Origin: Bacteroidota bacterium
GTDB lineage: Bacteria; Bacteroidota; Bacteroidia; Bacteroidales; F082
NCBI GenBank assembly: GCA_020444415.1
Contig: JAHLLA010000008.1
Location: forward strand, 62,001 to 126,000
Direction of reading: 5' to 3'
Length of the DNA stretch: 64,000 bases
Below, piece after piece: positions 1-8,777 of this stretch (the first letter of the stretch is position 1; each line of letters opens with the position of its first letter). The translations under genes were made by a program, and so were the position numbers. The notes beneath the pieces are model-generated. The model ran no database searches and was not told where the DNA came from. It saw only the letters and a program-made list of their open reading frames with translations.

Positions 1-949
1 TCTGCAATTTGAAATCAGGAATTTCATTGTCGGCATACACCCCTTTTATATGGCCATTCATGCTAAACTGTCCGCTTGTTACCAGTTTATCATATCCATC
101 GTTAAATATTTCAGGGATTAGTGAGAGCAATTGTTTAAAAGAATTATCAGGAGCATTGTATACCAGCATCAGGTTGATATTATCATTTACAAAAGCCACA
201 GAACCTTCAAAGTTAATCTGTAAGCCGTTCAATATAAGTGTGTTATTCTTTAGATTGTAAATTTCATCCTTCAGGTTAGCATCAATAATTGCATCAAAGT
301 CTAAAGTTGTGTGGTACAAATAAGCTATACCATCATACACCACATTGAAATCTTCAGAATTCATTTTCAGTTTCAGGTCTGTTCTGTCGGCTTCTAAACT
401 CCCTTTCAGTGAAGCATTTAAGTTTTTAAGTTCCACGTCAATTCCGGATTCCAAATCCCGGTAGTAAATATCTGCCTCGTTTATCAAAACGCTGTTTAAA
501 AGTAAACGAAAGTTATCCGCTTCAACTGGCTCTTCTGCCAAATAAGGTTCTGTTTCCTCTATAATATTCCAGTTTTCTTCGCCTTTCGTGTTAATCTTTA
601 AAAATAGACCAGGTTGGTTGATGGTAATGGATTTTATTTTGATCATCTCATCTTTCAACACGCTAAAAAGCCCCACAGTGACAAAAATTCCATCAGATGT
701 CATCAATGTGTCGGATGGCTGATTAATAACCGTTACATCCCGGATACCAAGACTGAAGTTGGGAAAGTTCCTGAACAGTGACAAGTCGAATTTGCCAAAA
801 TCCACTTCAGCATTTACTTGTTTATTAATTTCTGTTTTTACAATTTTCGCAATCCTGTCCTTGTAGAAATGTGGAATGACAAACATGGAAATCACTACAA
901 GGGCGATAAGAGTGAGCATGAATATGCCAAATATTTTTAAGGCTTTCAT
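1..949 (-). CDS. AsmA family protein (C-terminus cut by window edge)
   Basis: The reading frame opens at an ATG at 949-947 on the minus strand and stays open to base 1, so the C-terminus is missing. The first 25 residues hold one hydrophobic segment (MKALKIFGIFMLTLIALVVI), an inner-membrane anchor. The next part (DFGKFDLSLFRNFPNFSLGI, then NQP and GLFSVLKDEMIKIKSI) matches the N-terminal pattern of AsmA-type proteins. In that family this is the start of a long periplasmic beta-rich domain thought to carry or organise lipids between membranes. Family membership is recognised from sequence; the role is known only for distant relatives. It lies 22 bp downstream of aroC on the same strand and could be read through from it. 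Confidence 0.8.
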   Translation of the reverse strand, partial: MKALKIFGIFMLTLIALVVISMFVIPHFYKDRIAKIVKTEINKQVNAEVDFGKFDLSLFRNFPNFSLGIRDVTVINQPSDTLMTSDGIFVTVGLFSVLKDEMIKIKSITINQPGLFLKINTKGEENWNIIEETEPYLAEEPVEADNFRLLLNSVLINEADIYYRDLESGIDVELKNLNASLKGSLEADRTDLKLKMNSEDFNVVYDGIAYLYHTTLDFDAIIDANLKDEIYNLKNNTLILNGLQINFEGSVAFVNDNINLMLVYNAPDNSFKQLLSLIPEIFNDGYDKLVTSGQFSMNGHIKGVYADNEIPDFKLQ

Positions 950-971
950 TTTAATTAGTTTTATGATTATG

Positions 972-2051
972 TTATATAGTTGCTGATAAATTACGCAAAT
1001 AATGGTCAGCCAGCACCAGGCCTGCCATAGCATCAACGATGGGAACTGCACGGGGTACCACACATACATCATGGCGGCCTTTTCCTTTCAGGGTCACTTT
1101 TTCGCCTCGTTCGTTAAAAGTAAGCTGATCTTTCATCAGCGTGGCAACAGGTTTAAAGGCCACGTTAAAATAAATATTCGTTCCGTTAGAAATGCCGCCC
1201 TGTATACCTCCGGAAAAATTAGTGGCTGTTGTTAGTTTTCCGTTCTGCATGTCAAAAAGATCATTGTGGTCGCTACCTTTCATCCGGGTAGCCGCAAAAC
1301 CTGAACCGATTTCAAATCCTTTTACGGCATTGATGCTCATCATAGCTTTGGCCAGATCGGCATGCAGTTTATCAAAAACAGGTTCTCCCAGGCCAATAGG
1401 TGCGTTGGTGATCACGCATTTGATCATTCCGCCAAGGGTATCACCTTTTTTGGCTGTATGTTCGATAAGTTCGATCATCCTTTCGGATGTTGTTCCATCG
1501 GGGCAACGAACAGGCGAAGCTTCGATCAGGCTGTGGTCAGTTGTCTCATAATCCCGGGCAAGCTGTACTTCACCTATGCCACTAACGAATGAAGTGATGC
1601 CCACATCAAATTTTTCTAGTAAAATGGCGGCAAATGCACCTGCTACCACGCGGGCAATCGTTTCGCGTGCCGAAGATCTGCCTCCCCCCCTGTGATCGCG
1701 GTGGCCATATTTTTCATGGTAAACGAAATCGGCGTGTGAAGGACGGAATGTATTCTTTAAATGGTCATAATCCTTTATTTTTTGATCGGTATTCCGTATT
1801 AGAAAGGCAATGGGCGTTCCTGTCGAATATCCATCGTAAATTCCGGATAAAATTTCCAGTTCATCGGGTTCTTTGCGCGGGCTTACCAATTTCGACTGGC
1901 CTGGTCTGCGCCGGTTCAACTGGTACTGAATTTTTTTTATGTCAATTTTAATACCTGCCGGAAATCCATCGAGGATGCCGCCAATGGCTTTACCATGTGA
2001 TTCGCCGAAGCTGGTAAGCCGTAATATGTTACCAAAAGTATTGCCAGACAT
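972..2051 (-). CDS. aroC: Chorismate synthase
   Basis: Converts 5-enolpyruvylshikimate-3-phosphate to chorismate, the last step of the shikimate pathway, using reduced FMN; cytoplasmic. The 359-residue length is normal for the family. Signatures visible: the GESHG motif at residues 16-20, and GHRDHRGGGRSSARET around 116-131, which contains the flavin and substrate contacts. The ATG at 2051 is the natural start. A second shikimate gene, aroQ, lies far away at 49558-49971, so the pathway is scattered here. It sits 57 bp downstream of the DUF349 gene on the same strand; a perfect 14-bp palindrome (2067-2080) lies in that gap. Confidence 0.97.
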   Translation of the reverse strand: MSGNTFGNILRLTSFGESHGKAIGGILDGFPAGIKIDIKKIQYQLNRRRPGQSKLVSPRKEPDELEILSGIYDGYSTGTPIAFLIRNTDQKIKDYDHLKNTFRPSHADFVYHEKYGHRDHRGGGRSSARETIARVVAGAFAAILLEKFDVGITSFVSGIGEVQLARDYETTDHSLIEASPVRCPDGTTSERMIELIEHTAKKGDTLGGMIKCVITNAPIGLGEPVFDKLHADLAKAMMSINAVKGFEIGSGFAATRMKGSDHNDLFDMQNGKLTTATNFSGGIQGGISNGTNIYFNVAFKPVATLMKDQLTFNERGEKVTLKGKGRHDVCVVPRAVPIVDAMAGLVLADHYLRNLSATI

Positions 2052-2066
2052 ATATGGTTCTTTTAA

Positions 2067-2080
2067 GGCTATTAATAGCC
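2067..2080. other. Perfect 14-bp palindrome upstream of aroC
   Basis: GGCTATTAATAGCC is its own reverse complement and lies 16 bp upstream of the aroC start codon. Just beyond it CAGCCTGTA occurs twice, 15 bp apart. With no loop it is a poor terminator, so a protein-binding site is possible but unproven. Confidence 0.3.
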
Positions 2081-2108
2081 CACTTACAGGCTGAAAATAT
2101 ACAGGCTG

Positions 2109-4241
2109 TTATTCTACTTCCCTGAGCATTTTCAGCTTGGCTTTAAGGGCAGCGATTTCTTTTTTCGCTTTGTCAATTTTAATCTGAAATTCTTTTTTCA
2201 GCAATTCTGATTGTTTTGAGCTGGAAAAGAAACCAATATTATTTTCCCATAAGGCCACGTCTTCTTTAATCTTCTTTATTTTGTTCTCCACATTGAAAAA
2301 CTCTTTGGATAGCCTTCTGTCAGAATCCGGTGCCGCCTTGAGCATCTCAATTTTGTTCTGAAAATCAGCTTTCGTGAGTTCAATCTTATTTATATCCATG
2401 CTTGAAATCAATTTATCGATTACTTCACGGTATTCATCCTGAATGGTATCTTTCACTTTAAAAGGTACAAAACCAATTTCAAGCCATTGTCTTTGAAATT
2501 CTTTGATCGCTTTCAGATCCTTTTCCTTATTATTGGCTACTTTGTATGCTTTTATGGCTTTGATGATTTCTTTTTTCTTTTTCAGGTTCTCATCTTCCAC
2601 CACGTGGATATTTTTATAATACTCGCTTTTCCTGTTAAAGAAGTGATCGCATGCCGAACGGAACCTTTTCCATATTTTGTCAGAGTTACGTCTGGGAACG
2701 GGACCTATATTTTTCCACTCTTTCTGTAATTTAATCAGCTCATTGGTAGTATTTTTCCAATCGTCGCTGTCTTTTAGAGCCTCTGCATTGATGCACAGAT
2801 CAAGCTTCATGTTGTAATTATTGGTTTGTTCATCTTTCAGCTCATTAAAGAATGCCCTTTTACTTTCGTAAAAACTATCCATCAAGCCTTTAAATTTTTC
2901 CCAAACCTGATCGTTTTTAGCCCTGGGAGCCCTTCCGGACGATTTCCATAACTTGAAGAGGTTGTTGATCTTCTGGGTGTTTTTCTGCCAGTCTTTTATA
3001 CTTTCATTCTGGTTGGCCAGTACATCCTCCATCTGGGCGATCAGTTCCAGTTTGGCTTCGTAATTTTTTTGCTGATCTTCCTGAACTTCTTTATAATGAT
3101 CCTTCCGGCGGAGATTTATTTTATCGGTAGCGGCTTTAAACCTTTCCCAAAGTTCCTCTTTTTTATCAGAAGGTGCCGGACCTATTTCGCGCCACTCATC
3201 ATGGTATTTTTGAAGGAGTTTAAAAGATTTAATAATGGATTTTTCCACCAATAGCTCTTCAGCTTTTTCACATAACTCAATCTTCAATTCAAGGTTCTTC
3301 TTCAGGTCGAGATCTCTTAATTCATTGTTGATCCTTACCTTATCAAAGAATTTTTCTACGAGAAAATGGTAATTCTGCCATAAGTTTGAAAGTTCTGTAG
3401 CCGGCACCATTCCGATCTGTTTCCATTCGTCCTGAAGGTTTTTAAACTCGTCGTAGGTTTTCTTTAAAGTTTCTTCCGAGTTAATGAGCTCTTTTAAACT
3501 TTCCAGTACATTTTGTTTTAACTGAAGGTTGTGTTGTTTTTCTTTTTCGAGTTCTTCAGCGAATTTTGATTTATTGTGGCGGTATTTTCCGAAAGCTGCA
3601 TTAAACCGCTGTTCCAGCGGATCGCTTATATGTTCAAATTTTTCTGCATCGCCACCGTCAGCAATGAAGGCTTGCTTTTCGCTTTCAATATCGTCTTTAT
3701 TTTGGTGATAAAATGCTGTTTTTATTTTGGCAACCTGACTCTTGATCTTCGAGATATCCTTCTCTTCAACAACATCTTCCAGTAGTTCAACCAGCTCCTG
3801 CTTATTCAGTTGTTCATAATCAATTTCATCCTGAACGATTTCTTCTGATGCAGGTGTTTTTTCTTTATACCCACCACTCAAAAGCATGCTGATCTCCATT
3901 TTTTCCTTATTGCTGATTTGCTTTTTAGGGCCTTTGGAGGATACTTTGGGGCTTACCTTTGCATCGTCGTTTTTGTCTTTGAGCAATCCTTTGATTTCAG
4001 CTTTTTCAGACTTCTCAATCTGACGTGCCTCTTTTTTAGGTTGTTTTGGCTTGACTTTTTTAAGGGAATGAACCGGAGCAGCTTCGTTTTTAAGCATACT
4101 TACAATCCCATCGCGTTCTTTTTTTGAAAGCTGTTTCTTTTTTTTACTGCTTGCTGTTTTTGTTTCTTTTTTTACTGTTTCATTTACAGTTTCGGGCTTC
4201 TCCTCCTGCGCTTTTATGTCAGGATTTTGATCAGGTTGCAT
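2109..4241 (-). CDS. DUF349 domain-containing protein
   Basis: A 710-residue soluble, highly charged protein. Residues 1 to about 150 are Lys/Glu-rich and probably disordered. From about 200 to 610 there are five copies of the DUF349 repeat, each recognisable by a W-x-x-x-G-x-x-P core followed by a D-x-x-W-x-x-F helix (WKQIGMVP, WREIGPAP, WKSSGRAP, WKNIGPVP, WLEIGFVP). The C-terminal 90 residues look like coiled coil. No signal peptide is seen. DUF349 proteins are common in Bacteroidota and their function is not established; I do not assign one. It may be cotranscribed with aroC. Confidence 0.9.
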   Translation of the reverse strand: MQPDQNPDIKAQEEKPETVNETVKKETKTASSKKKKQLSKKERDGIVSMLKNEAAPVHSLKKVKPKQPKKEARQIEKSEKAEIKGLLKDKNDDAKVSPKVSSKGPKKQISNKEKMEISMLLSGGYKEKTPASEEIVQDEIDYEQLNKQELVELLEDVVEEKDISKIKSQVAKIKTAFYHQNKDDIESEKQAFIADGGDAEKFEHISDPLEQRFNAAFGKYRHNKSKFAEELEKEKQHNLQLKQNVLESLKELINSEETLKKTYDEFKNLQDEWKQIGMVPATELSNLWQNYHFLVEKFFDKVRINNELRDLDLKKNLELKIELCEKAEELLVEKSIIKSFKLLQKYHDEWREIGPAPSDKKEELWERFKAATDKINLRRKDHYKEVQEDQQKNYEAKLELIAQMEDVLANQNESIKDWQKNTQKINNLFKLWKSSGRAPRAKNDQVWEKFKGLMDSFYESKRAFFNELKDEQTNNYNMKLDLCINAEALKDSDDWKNTTNELIKLQKEWKNIGPVPRRNSDKIWKRFRSACDHFFNRKSEYYKNIHVVEDENLKKKKEIIKAIKAYKVANNKEKDLKAIKEFQRQWLEIGFVPFKVKDTIQDEYREVIDKLISSMDINKIELTKADFQNKIEMLKAAPDSDRRLSKEFFNVENKIKKIKEDVALWENNIGFFSSSKQSELLKKEFQIKIDKAKKEIAALKAKLKMLREVE

Positions 4242-4413
4242 AATTCTAAAATTTAAATAACATATTTATTTTTCACGATCCTGGTAATTTTGCAATTACC
4301 TGGTTAGAGATTTCAATTGTTTGCCACTACAGCAAGAAGCAAAAATAGCAATTATTCTGTATGATTATTACTTCTGTTCTATTCATAAATTAGTTGCTAT
4401 ACGCTTTTTCACA

Positions 4414-6699
4414 TTATCTGTAAAACCTCGATTTATTAAAAATTAAATATCCGAAATTGAACAGAAAGGAAAATACATCTCCTTCTTTATCCATGTAGTT
4501 TACTGACACACCAAGCGGCCCGACCGGGGTATAGTATAACATTTGAATATTCCCGATGAGGTATTGATTTGAAAAAGCTTTTCCGTAATCGACGCCCGAA
4601 CTCCTGTCGACAGAAACAATTTTTTGGTAAGGCAGGTAGTAGTATGCTTCCATTCTCAAATCAAGGTTGTGTACGATGTGAAATATACCTTTGACCCCAA
4701 CACCCAGGTAGTTGTTTGCCCTATAGTTTTGTAGGAATAGTGTTTTCATTACAGGGATGGGATTGTACTGGTCAGCAATTAGCAAACTGGATACATAATT
4801 GTTCAATAAAGGTTTGTTCGAAAACTCAAATTCTCCGCTTATGCCTACATCAAATGGTTTAGAAATCTTAAAATATTGTTCGTAAGATGATTTAAGAGTG
4901 AAGAACCGTATGTCTTTAGTAAACTCTTCTTCTCCGGAGGTTATTGACCCTGGTGTAAAGTGCTGGTTGCCTGCATAGTAATTAAATCCTAAATAGAATT
5001 TACTCCCTTTGTTGGCATACTGCTTTCGATTCAGGTTATTTCTTTCAAATTCGATAAAAGGGTTTAAAAAATAAAAGTTCGATAAATCAGCAGTATCAAT
5101 TCTGGTGAAGTAGTTATCGTGGTAATATTTATAATTGATATTGATATTTGATATACCTATTCTCAGTGCATGCGATAAACCGACAGGAATACCCATACTG
5201 AAATCTACATAATTTTCATCGATGATAATATATGCAGGAAAATCATCTTCAAAAAAGTAGCGGGTGTTACTGAAATAGTTTTTCCTTGAAACCAGTCCGC
5301 CAACTTTTATATCGATTGGAAAAGTACCCGGTTTCTCAAATTTAAAATAGCCTCCGAAACTGTTGTAAAATGTTCCGAAATACGTGCTTATATCAATTTT
5401 TTTACTTGTTTTCCCCAATAATCTTAGGCCGATATCCAGATAACCTTCGTTAACACCTGTTGAAGATATATACCCACCAAAACCAATGTTGAACGGGTCG
5501 GTGGCGTTTACATCCAGGCAAACATCGTATTTTTTGGTGGTTAGATTATACTTTAACGATGGATAAACAGAACGCACATTTTCATTTGCCACCAGTCGTT
5601 TGTAAACTTTTCTAAATTCCTTACTTTCTTCGTGTTTTCCAGCTTTTGAAATCGAATTTCTAAAATATATTGCCTGCTTTGGATTCACTCCTATTACAGC
5701 CACCTCTCCGATTTTCATTTGCTGTTCATTGGAAATCAGTTGTTGTCTTTTTTGGAGCAGGTTCGCCGAATCGGATCTGTTTTTAATCCTGCTTTTCAAT
5801 TCAGGTATTATTTTAATGGTAGCTGCATAACCACTGTCAATGTACTGTTGCACTTTACTAAACTGGAAGATGTTCTCAGTTCCTGAATTTATTTCGATGA
5901 GGACACCCTGTGTCGAATCAAGGCTGAAATCAGCTTTCTTCATAAGCATATTCTGGAGTTGTGAAACCACATCATCTTCATCTGGAGACCCATAGTTGCT
6001 TACGGCCTTGCTGCCAATGATAAAATCGGGATTGAATTCCTCAATAGCGACATCCACCGGGAAATTGTCATAAATGCCTCCGTCAAATAGCAATTTATCT
6101 TTTACTCTGATCGGTTTAATAAAAAACGGGAAAGTTAAGGATGAACGCACTGCCATGGCCAAATCACCATCTCTGAACACAACCAGTTGGCTTGAGTCAA
6201 TATCAGTGGCCACACATCTGAATGGGATCATTAAACTATCAAAGTCATAATTGCAGGCCGCAGCAGGGCATGCAAAATATTCCATGATCAGGTAATCCAG
6301 GTCCGTTACATTGTAAAAGTTGATCGGCAGGTTCAACTCCAATCCTTTCTCAAATGAAAAAGGGATATTCAGCATGGATGCATCATCCTCATGATGCTGG
6401 AAAAAGTAAAAGTTTTGCTTGGTATCTCCCTTTCTAAAATCATATAAACCGGGCTGAGTAAGCGAAATTTCAATTTCTTCAGGACTGTAGCCCGAAGCAT
6501 ATAATCCTGCAATTAACGCTCCCATCGAGTTTCCGATAATATAATCAACCGGTATGTTGTTTTCTTCAAGTGCTTTTAAAACGCCAATATGTGCAGTTGC
6601 TTTGGCGCCCCCGCCACTTAGCACCAAAGCTACCTTTTGGGTATAACCCGAAAAAGTAAGGAGTAGTATAATCAGTATAGTAGATATTCTTTTCATCAT
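4414..6699 (-). CDS. Patatin-like phospholipase with outer-membrane barrel (type Vd-like)
   Basis: A 761-residue secreted protein. After a signal peptide (about residues 1-20), a patatin domain covers about 23-280: oxyanion motif SGGGAKA at 28-34, nucleophile Ser58 in GNSMG, and catalytic Asp206 in DGG. A POTRA-like segment follows around 320-390, and the remaining 350 or so residues are a run of aromatic-rich beta strands typical of a Bam/TamA-like barrel. This is the layout of PlpD-type (type Vd) autotransporters, which place a lipase at the cell surface or in the periplasm. Lipid substrate and final location are inferred. Start: two adjacent ATGs; either gives a good signal peptide. Confidence 0.88.
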   Translation of the reverse strand: MMKRISTILIILLLTFSGYTQKVALVLSGGGAKATAHIGVLKALEENNIPVDYIIGNSMGALIAGLYASGYSPEEIEISLTQPGLYDFRKGDTKQNFYFFQHHEDDASMLNIPFSFEKGLELNLPINFYNVTDLDYLIMEYFACPAAACNYDFDSLMIPFRCVATDIDSSQLVVFRDGDLAMAVRSSLTFPFFIKPIRVKDKLLFDGGIYDNFPVDVAIEEFNPDFIIGSKAVSNYGSPDEDDVVSQLQNMLMKKADFSLDSTQGVLIEINSGTENIFQFSKVQQYIDSGYAATIKIIPELKSRIKNRSDSANLLQKRQQLISNEQQMKIGEVAVIGVNPKQAIYFRNSISKAGKHEESKEFRKVYKRLVANENVRSVYPSLKYNLTTKKYDVCLDVNATDPFNIGFGGYISSTGVNEGYLDIGLRLLGKTSKKIDISTYFGTFYNSFGGYFKFEKPGTFPIDIKVGGLVSRKNYFSNTRYFFEDDFPAYIIIDENYVDFSMGIPVGLSHALRIGISNININYKYYHDNYFTRIDTADLSNFYFLNPFIEFERNNLNRKQYANKGSKFYLGFNYYAGNQHFTPGSITSGEEEFTKDIRFFTLKSSYEQYFKISKPFDVGISGEFEFSNKPLLNNYVSSLLIADQYNPIPVMKTLFLQNYRANNYLGVGVKGIFHIVHNLDLRMEAYYYLPYQKIVSVDRSSGVDYGKAFSNQYLIGNIQMLYYTPVGPLGVSVNYMDKEGDVFSFLFNFGYLIFNKSRFYR

Positions 6700-6760
6700 C
6701 CGGGAAATGAATAAGCCAGGTTTCGACCTAAAGAACGAAAATACATAAATTGTTAGTATA

Positions 6761-6790
6761 AAAAAAGCCCGGCAATCGAATGACGGGCTT
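6761..6790 (-). terminator. Rho-independent terminator after the PLP enzyme gene
   Basis: Read on the minus strand: AAGCCCG, a 12-nt loop, CGGGCTT, then a run of T. It lies 19 bp past the stop of the trans-sulfuration enzyme gene and separates it from the patatin gene. Confidence 0.8.
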
Positions 6791-6808
6791 TGATATTTTT
6801 GGTTGAAC

Positions 6809-7990
6809 TTATATTTTGTCCATTGCCTGTTCCAGGTCGTTAATAATATCGTCTACATCTTCTATTCCAACAGACAACCTCACCAAACCATCAGTAATTC
6901 CTGCCTTCTCTCTTGCTTCTTTCGATAATTTTGAATGCGTCATGGAAGCCGGATGCTGGATGAGTGTTTCAACACCTCCCAGTGAAACTGCCAGCAATGC
7001 AAATTGTACGTTGTTCATCACTACTTTTCCCGTGTCAAGACCACCTTTTAAACCGAAAGAGATCATACTTCCCGGTCCATTCATTTGAAGTTTGCCCAAT
7101 TCATATTGCGGATGTGACTTTAAACCCGGGTACAAAACCCATTCTACCTTTGGATGATTCTCAAGATATGCAGCTACTTTCATAGCGTTTTCCTGTGCCC
7201 TGTCAATACGCACCGATAAGGTTTTCAAACCTCTGCGCGCCAACCATGACTGATGTGGATCCATATTGAAACCCATGTTCATCATGATCATATTTAACTC
7301 ATTATACAGTTCTTCTTCTTTCGCAACGATTATCCCTCCCACAATATCCGCATGGCCATTAATAAATTTGGTCATTGAATGCAACACAATATCTGCACCC
7401 AACTCAAGTGGTTGCTGAAGGTAAGGACTACAAAAAGTATTGTCAACACACACCAGAATTCCGTGTTCATGTGCCAGTTTCGATGCGGCTCTGATGTCGG
7501 AAATCTCCATGGTAGGATTTGCTGGTGTTTCGAGGTAAAGTAGTTTCGTATTTGGTTTGATGTGTTTTTTTATTTCATCCAGTTTGGTTGTATTGATGAA
7601 ATCGGAATCAATACCAAACTTTGGATACACCTTCTCCATAATTCCCCTTGACGGGCCGTATAAAGCACTGTGGCCGATCATATGGTCTCCTTTGCCAAGT
7701 ACAGTGAGGTATACCGTGTTTACTGCCGCCATACCCGACGATGTAGCGATGCCTCCAAAGCCATTTTCAAGATCAGCCATGGTTACTTCAAGGTCTTCAA
7801 TAGTTGGGTTTCCCAGCCGGGTATAGATGTATCCCTTTTCTTCTCCCGTAAAACAACGGGCACCGTGTTCAGCACTTTGGAATTTAAATGTTGATGTTTG
7901 ATAAATTGGTGTTACGGCACTTCCCATAGGATCGTCAATGCCTCCGGAATGAATTAATTTGGAGTTAAATCCTTTATCTGATGAATTCAT
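6809..7990 (-). CDS. Trans-sulfuration family PLP enzyme (methionine gamma-lyase / cystathionine lyase-like)
   Basis: Cytoplasmic PLP-dependent enzyme of the Cys/Met metabolism family, 393 residues (normal length). Visible family signatures: YIYTRLGNPT at 54-63, SSGMAA near 84-89, ETPANPT at 154-160, VDNTF at 182-186, and the Schiff-base Lys208 in HSMTKFINGH. Such enzymes cleave or exchange the side chain of methionine, cystathionine or homocysteine derivatives. The active-site cysteine of well-studied methionine gamma-lyases would fall at YGP (111-113), where Pro is found instead, so I do not commit to methionine gamma-lyase over cystathionine gamma-lyase/synthase. Monocistronic, with its own terminator and a -7 box at 8045-8052. 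Confidence 0.9.
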   Translation of the reverse strand: MNSSDKGFNSKLIHSGGIDDPMGSAVTPIYQTSTFKFQSAEHGARCFTGEEKGYIYTRLGNPTIEDLEVTMADLENGFGGIATSSGMAAVNTVYLTVLGKGDHMIGHSALYGPSRGIMEKVYPKFGIDSDFINTTKLDEIKKHIKPNTKLLYLETPANPTMEISDIRAASKLAHEHGILVCVDNTFCSPYLQQPLELGADIVLHSMTKFINGHADIVGGIIVAKEEELYNELNMIMMNMGFNMDPHQSWLARRGLKTLSVRIDRAQENAMKVAAYLENHPKVEWVLYPGLKSHPQYELGKLQMNGPGSMISFGLKGGLDTGKVVMNNVQFALLAVSLGGVETLIQHPASMTHSKLSKEAREKAGITDGLVRLSVGIEDVDDIINDLEQAMDKI

Positions 7991-8044
7991 GAATCTGGTT
8001 TTGTTTTAATAATTAATTTATTTGCATTCCGGTAAAACAAGGCA

Positions 8045-8052
8045 CAAATGTA
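8045..8052 (-). promoter_or_regulatory. -7 box of the PLP enzyme promoter
   Basis: TACATTTG on the minus strand, an exact match to the Bacteroidota consensus TAnnTTTG, 55 bp upstream of the start codon. No clear -33 box was seen. Confidence 0.5.
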
Positions 8053-8096
8053 CTTATCTTTCTATGATATATATTATATTTTTGCCATCTAATTCT

Positions 8097-8131
8097 AAAA
8101 AAAGGATATTCTGCAATTGTGAATATCCTTT
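8097..8131 (-). terminator. Rho-independent terminator after the ferritin-like gene
   Basis: An 11-bp perfect stem (aaaggatattc / gaatatccttt, 8101-8111 and 8121-8131) with a 9-nt loop. On the minus strand it is followed by seven T. It lies 25 bp past the stop of the ferritin-like gene. Confidence 0.85.
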
Positions 8132-8155
8132 TCTTTTTTCATTGTGATCTATCTT

Positions 8156-8665
8156 TTAAAATGGCCAGAAATCATTATCGTGCCAGATTTTTTCCTTTAA
8201 ATCTTCATTTAACCTGAACAACAGGTGGTGATGTGTTTTTTCCCAGTTGGCCAACATTTTATAGGTGGCTTTTTCGTTTTCATCTGTTGCTTCTTCAGCT
8301 CTCTTTGAATATACTTCGATAGCTTTATTCTCAAAATCAATGGCAGCAGAAATGGCGGCAGCTTCAAAACTGGCAGCGCTGATCTCATTTTTAATTTTCT
8401 CGGTTAAAATTTCAACCACCTCGTCATCTTCTTCCGGTGGTGGATCACTGATGCTGAACTGGTGGTTCTTTACATAGTTTTTAAATTGTTTTTCAAGAAA
8501 CTTCACATGAGCGTCTTCTTCTTCAGCCATCATTTCAAATATCTGCTTTGTCGATTCATTTTCGCTTTGCCTTGCTGACTGCGTATAAAACGCTTTTCCT
8601 CTCCGTTCCAGTAAAATAGCTGTTTTTAAAACCTCAATAACTTTATCATTTTTATCCATGATCAT
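8156..8665 (-). CDS. Ferritin-like / rubrerythrin-type diiron protein
   Basis: A 169-residue all-helical protein. The four diiron ligand motifs expected of the ferritin-like fold are present: Glu in LERRGKAFY (near 20), E-E-D-A-H near 50-53, Glu in FENKAIEVY (near 111) and E-x-x-H near 143-146. The C-terminus WHDNDFWPF is a distinctive ending of a rubrerythrin-like subfamily. There is no rubredoxin-like Cys4 domain, so it is shorter than classical rubrerythrin. A role in peroxide reduction or iron handling is inferred from the family. A -7 box at 8686-8693 lies upstream, divergent from the kinase/RapZ-C gene. Confidence 0.85.
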   Translation of the reverse strand: MIMDKNDKVIEVLKTAILLERRGKAFYTQSARQSENESTKQIFEMMAEEEDAHVKFLEKQFKNYVKNHQFSISDPPPEEDDEVVEILTEKIKNEISAASFEAAAISAAIDFENKAIEVYSKRAEEATDENEKATYKMLANWEKTHHHLLFRLNEDLKEKIWHDNDFWPF

Positions 8666-8685
8666 ACTTTTGTGTTAAACACCTA

Positions 8686-8693
8686 CAAAAATA
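8686..8693 (-). promoter_or_regulatory. -7 box of the ferritin-like gene
   Basis: TATTTTTG on the minus strand, an exact TAnnTTTG match 21 bp upstream of the start codon, in the divergent intergenic region. Confidence 0.45.
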
Positions 8694-8745
8694 ATATTTC
8701 ATCCGATGCAATTGATTTATTAAGCCAATAATCTGCAAATAATGA

Positions 8746-8753
8746 TAATTTTG
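8746..8753 (+). promoter_or_regulatory. -7 box that decides the start of the kinase/RapZ-C gene
   Basis: TAATTTTG matches TAnnTTTG exactly. It overlaps the first codons of the longest possible reading frame (ATG at 8742), so transcripts from it would lack that ATG. This favours the in-frame TTG at 8778. Confidence 0.5.
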
Positions 8754-8777
8754 TATGTGTCAATAAACATATCAAAA

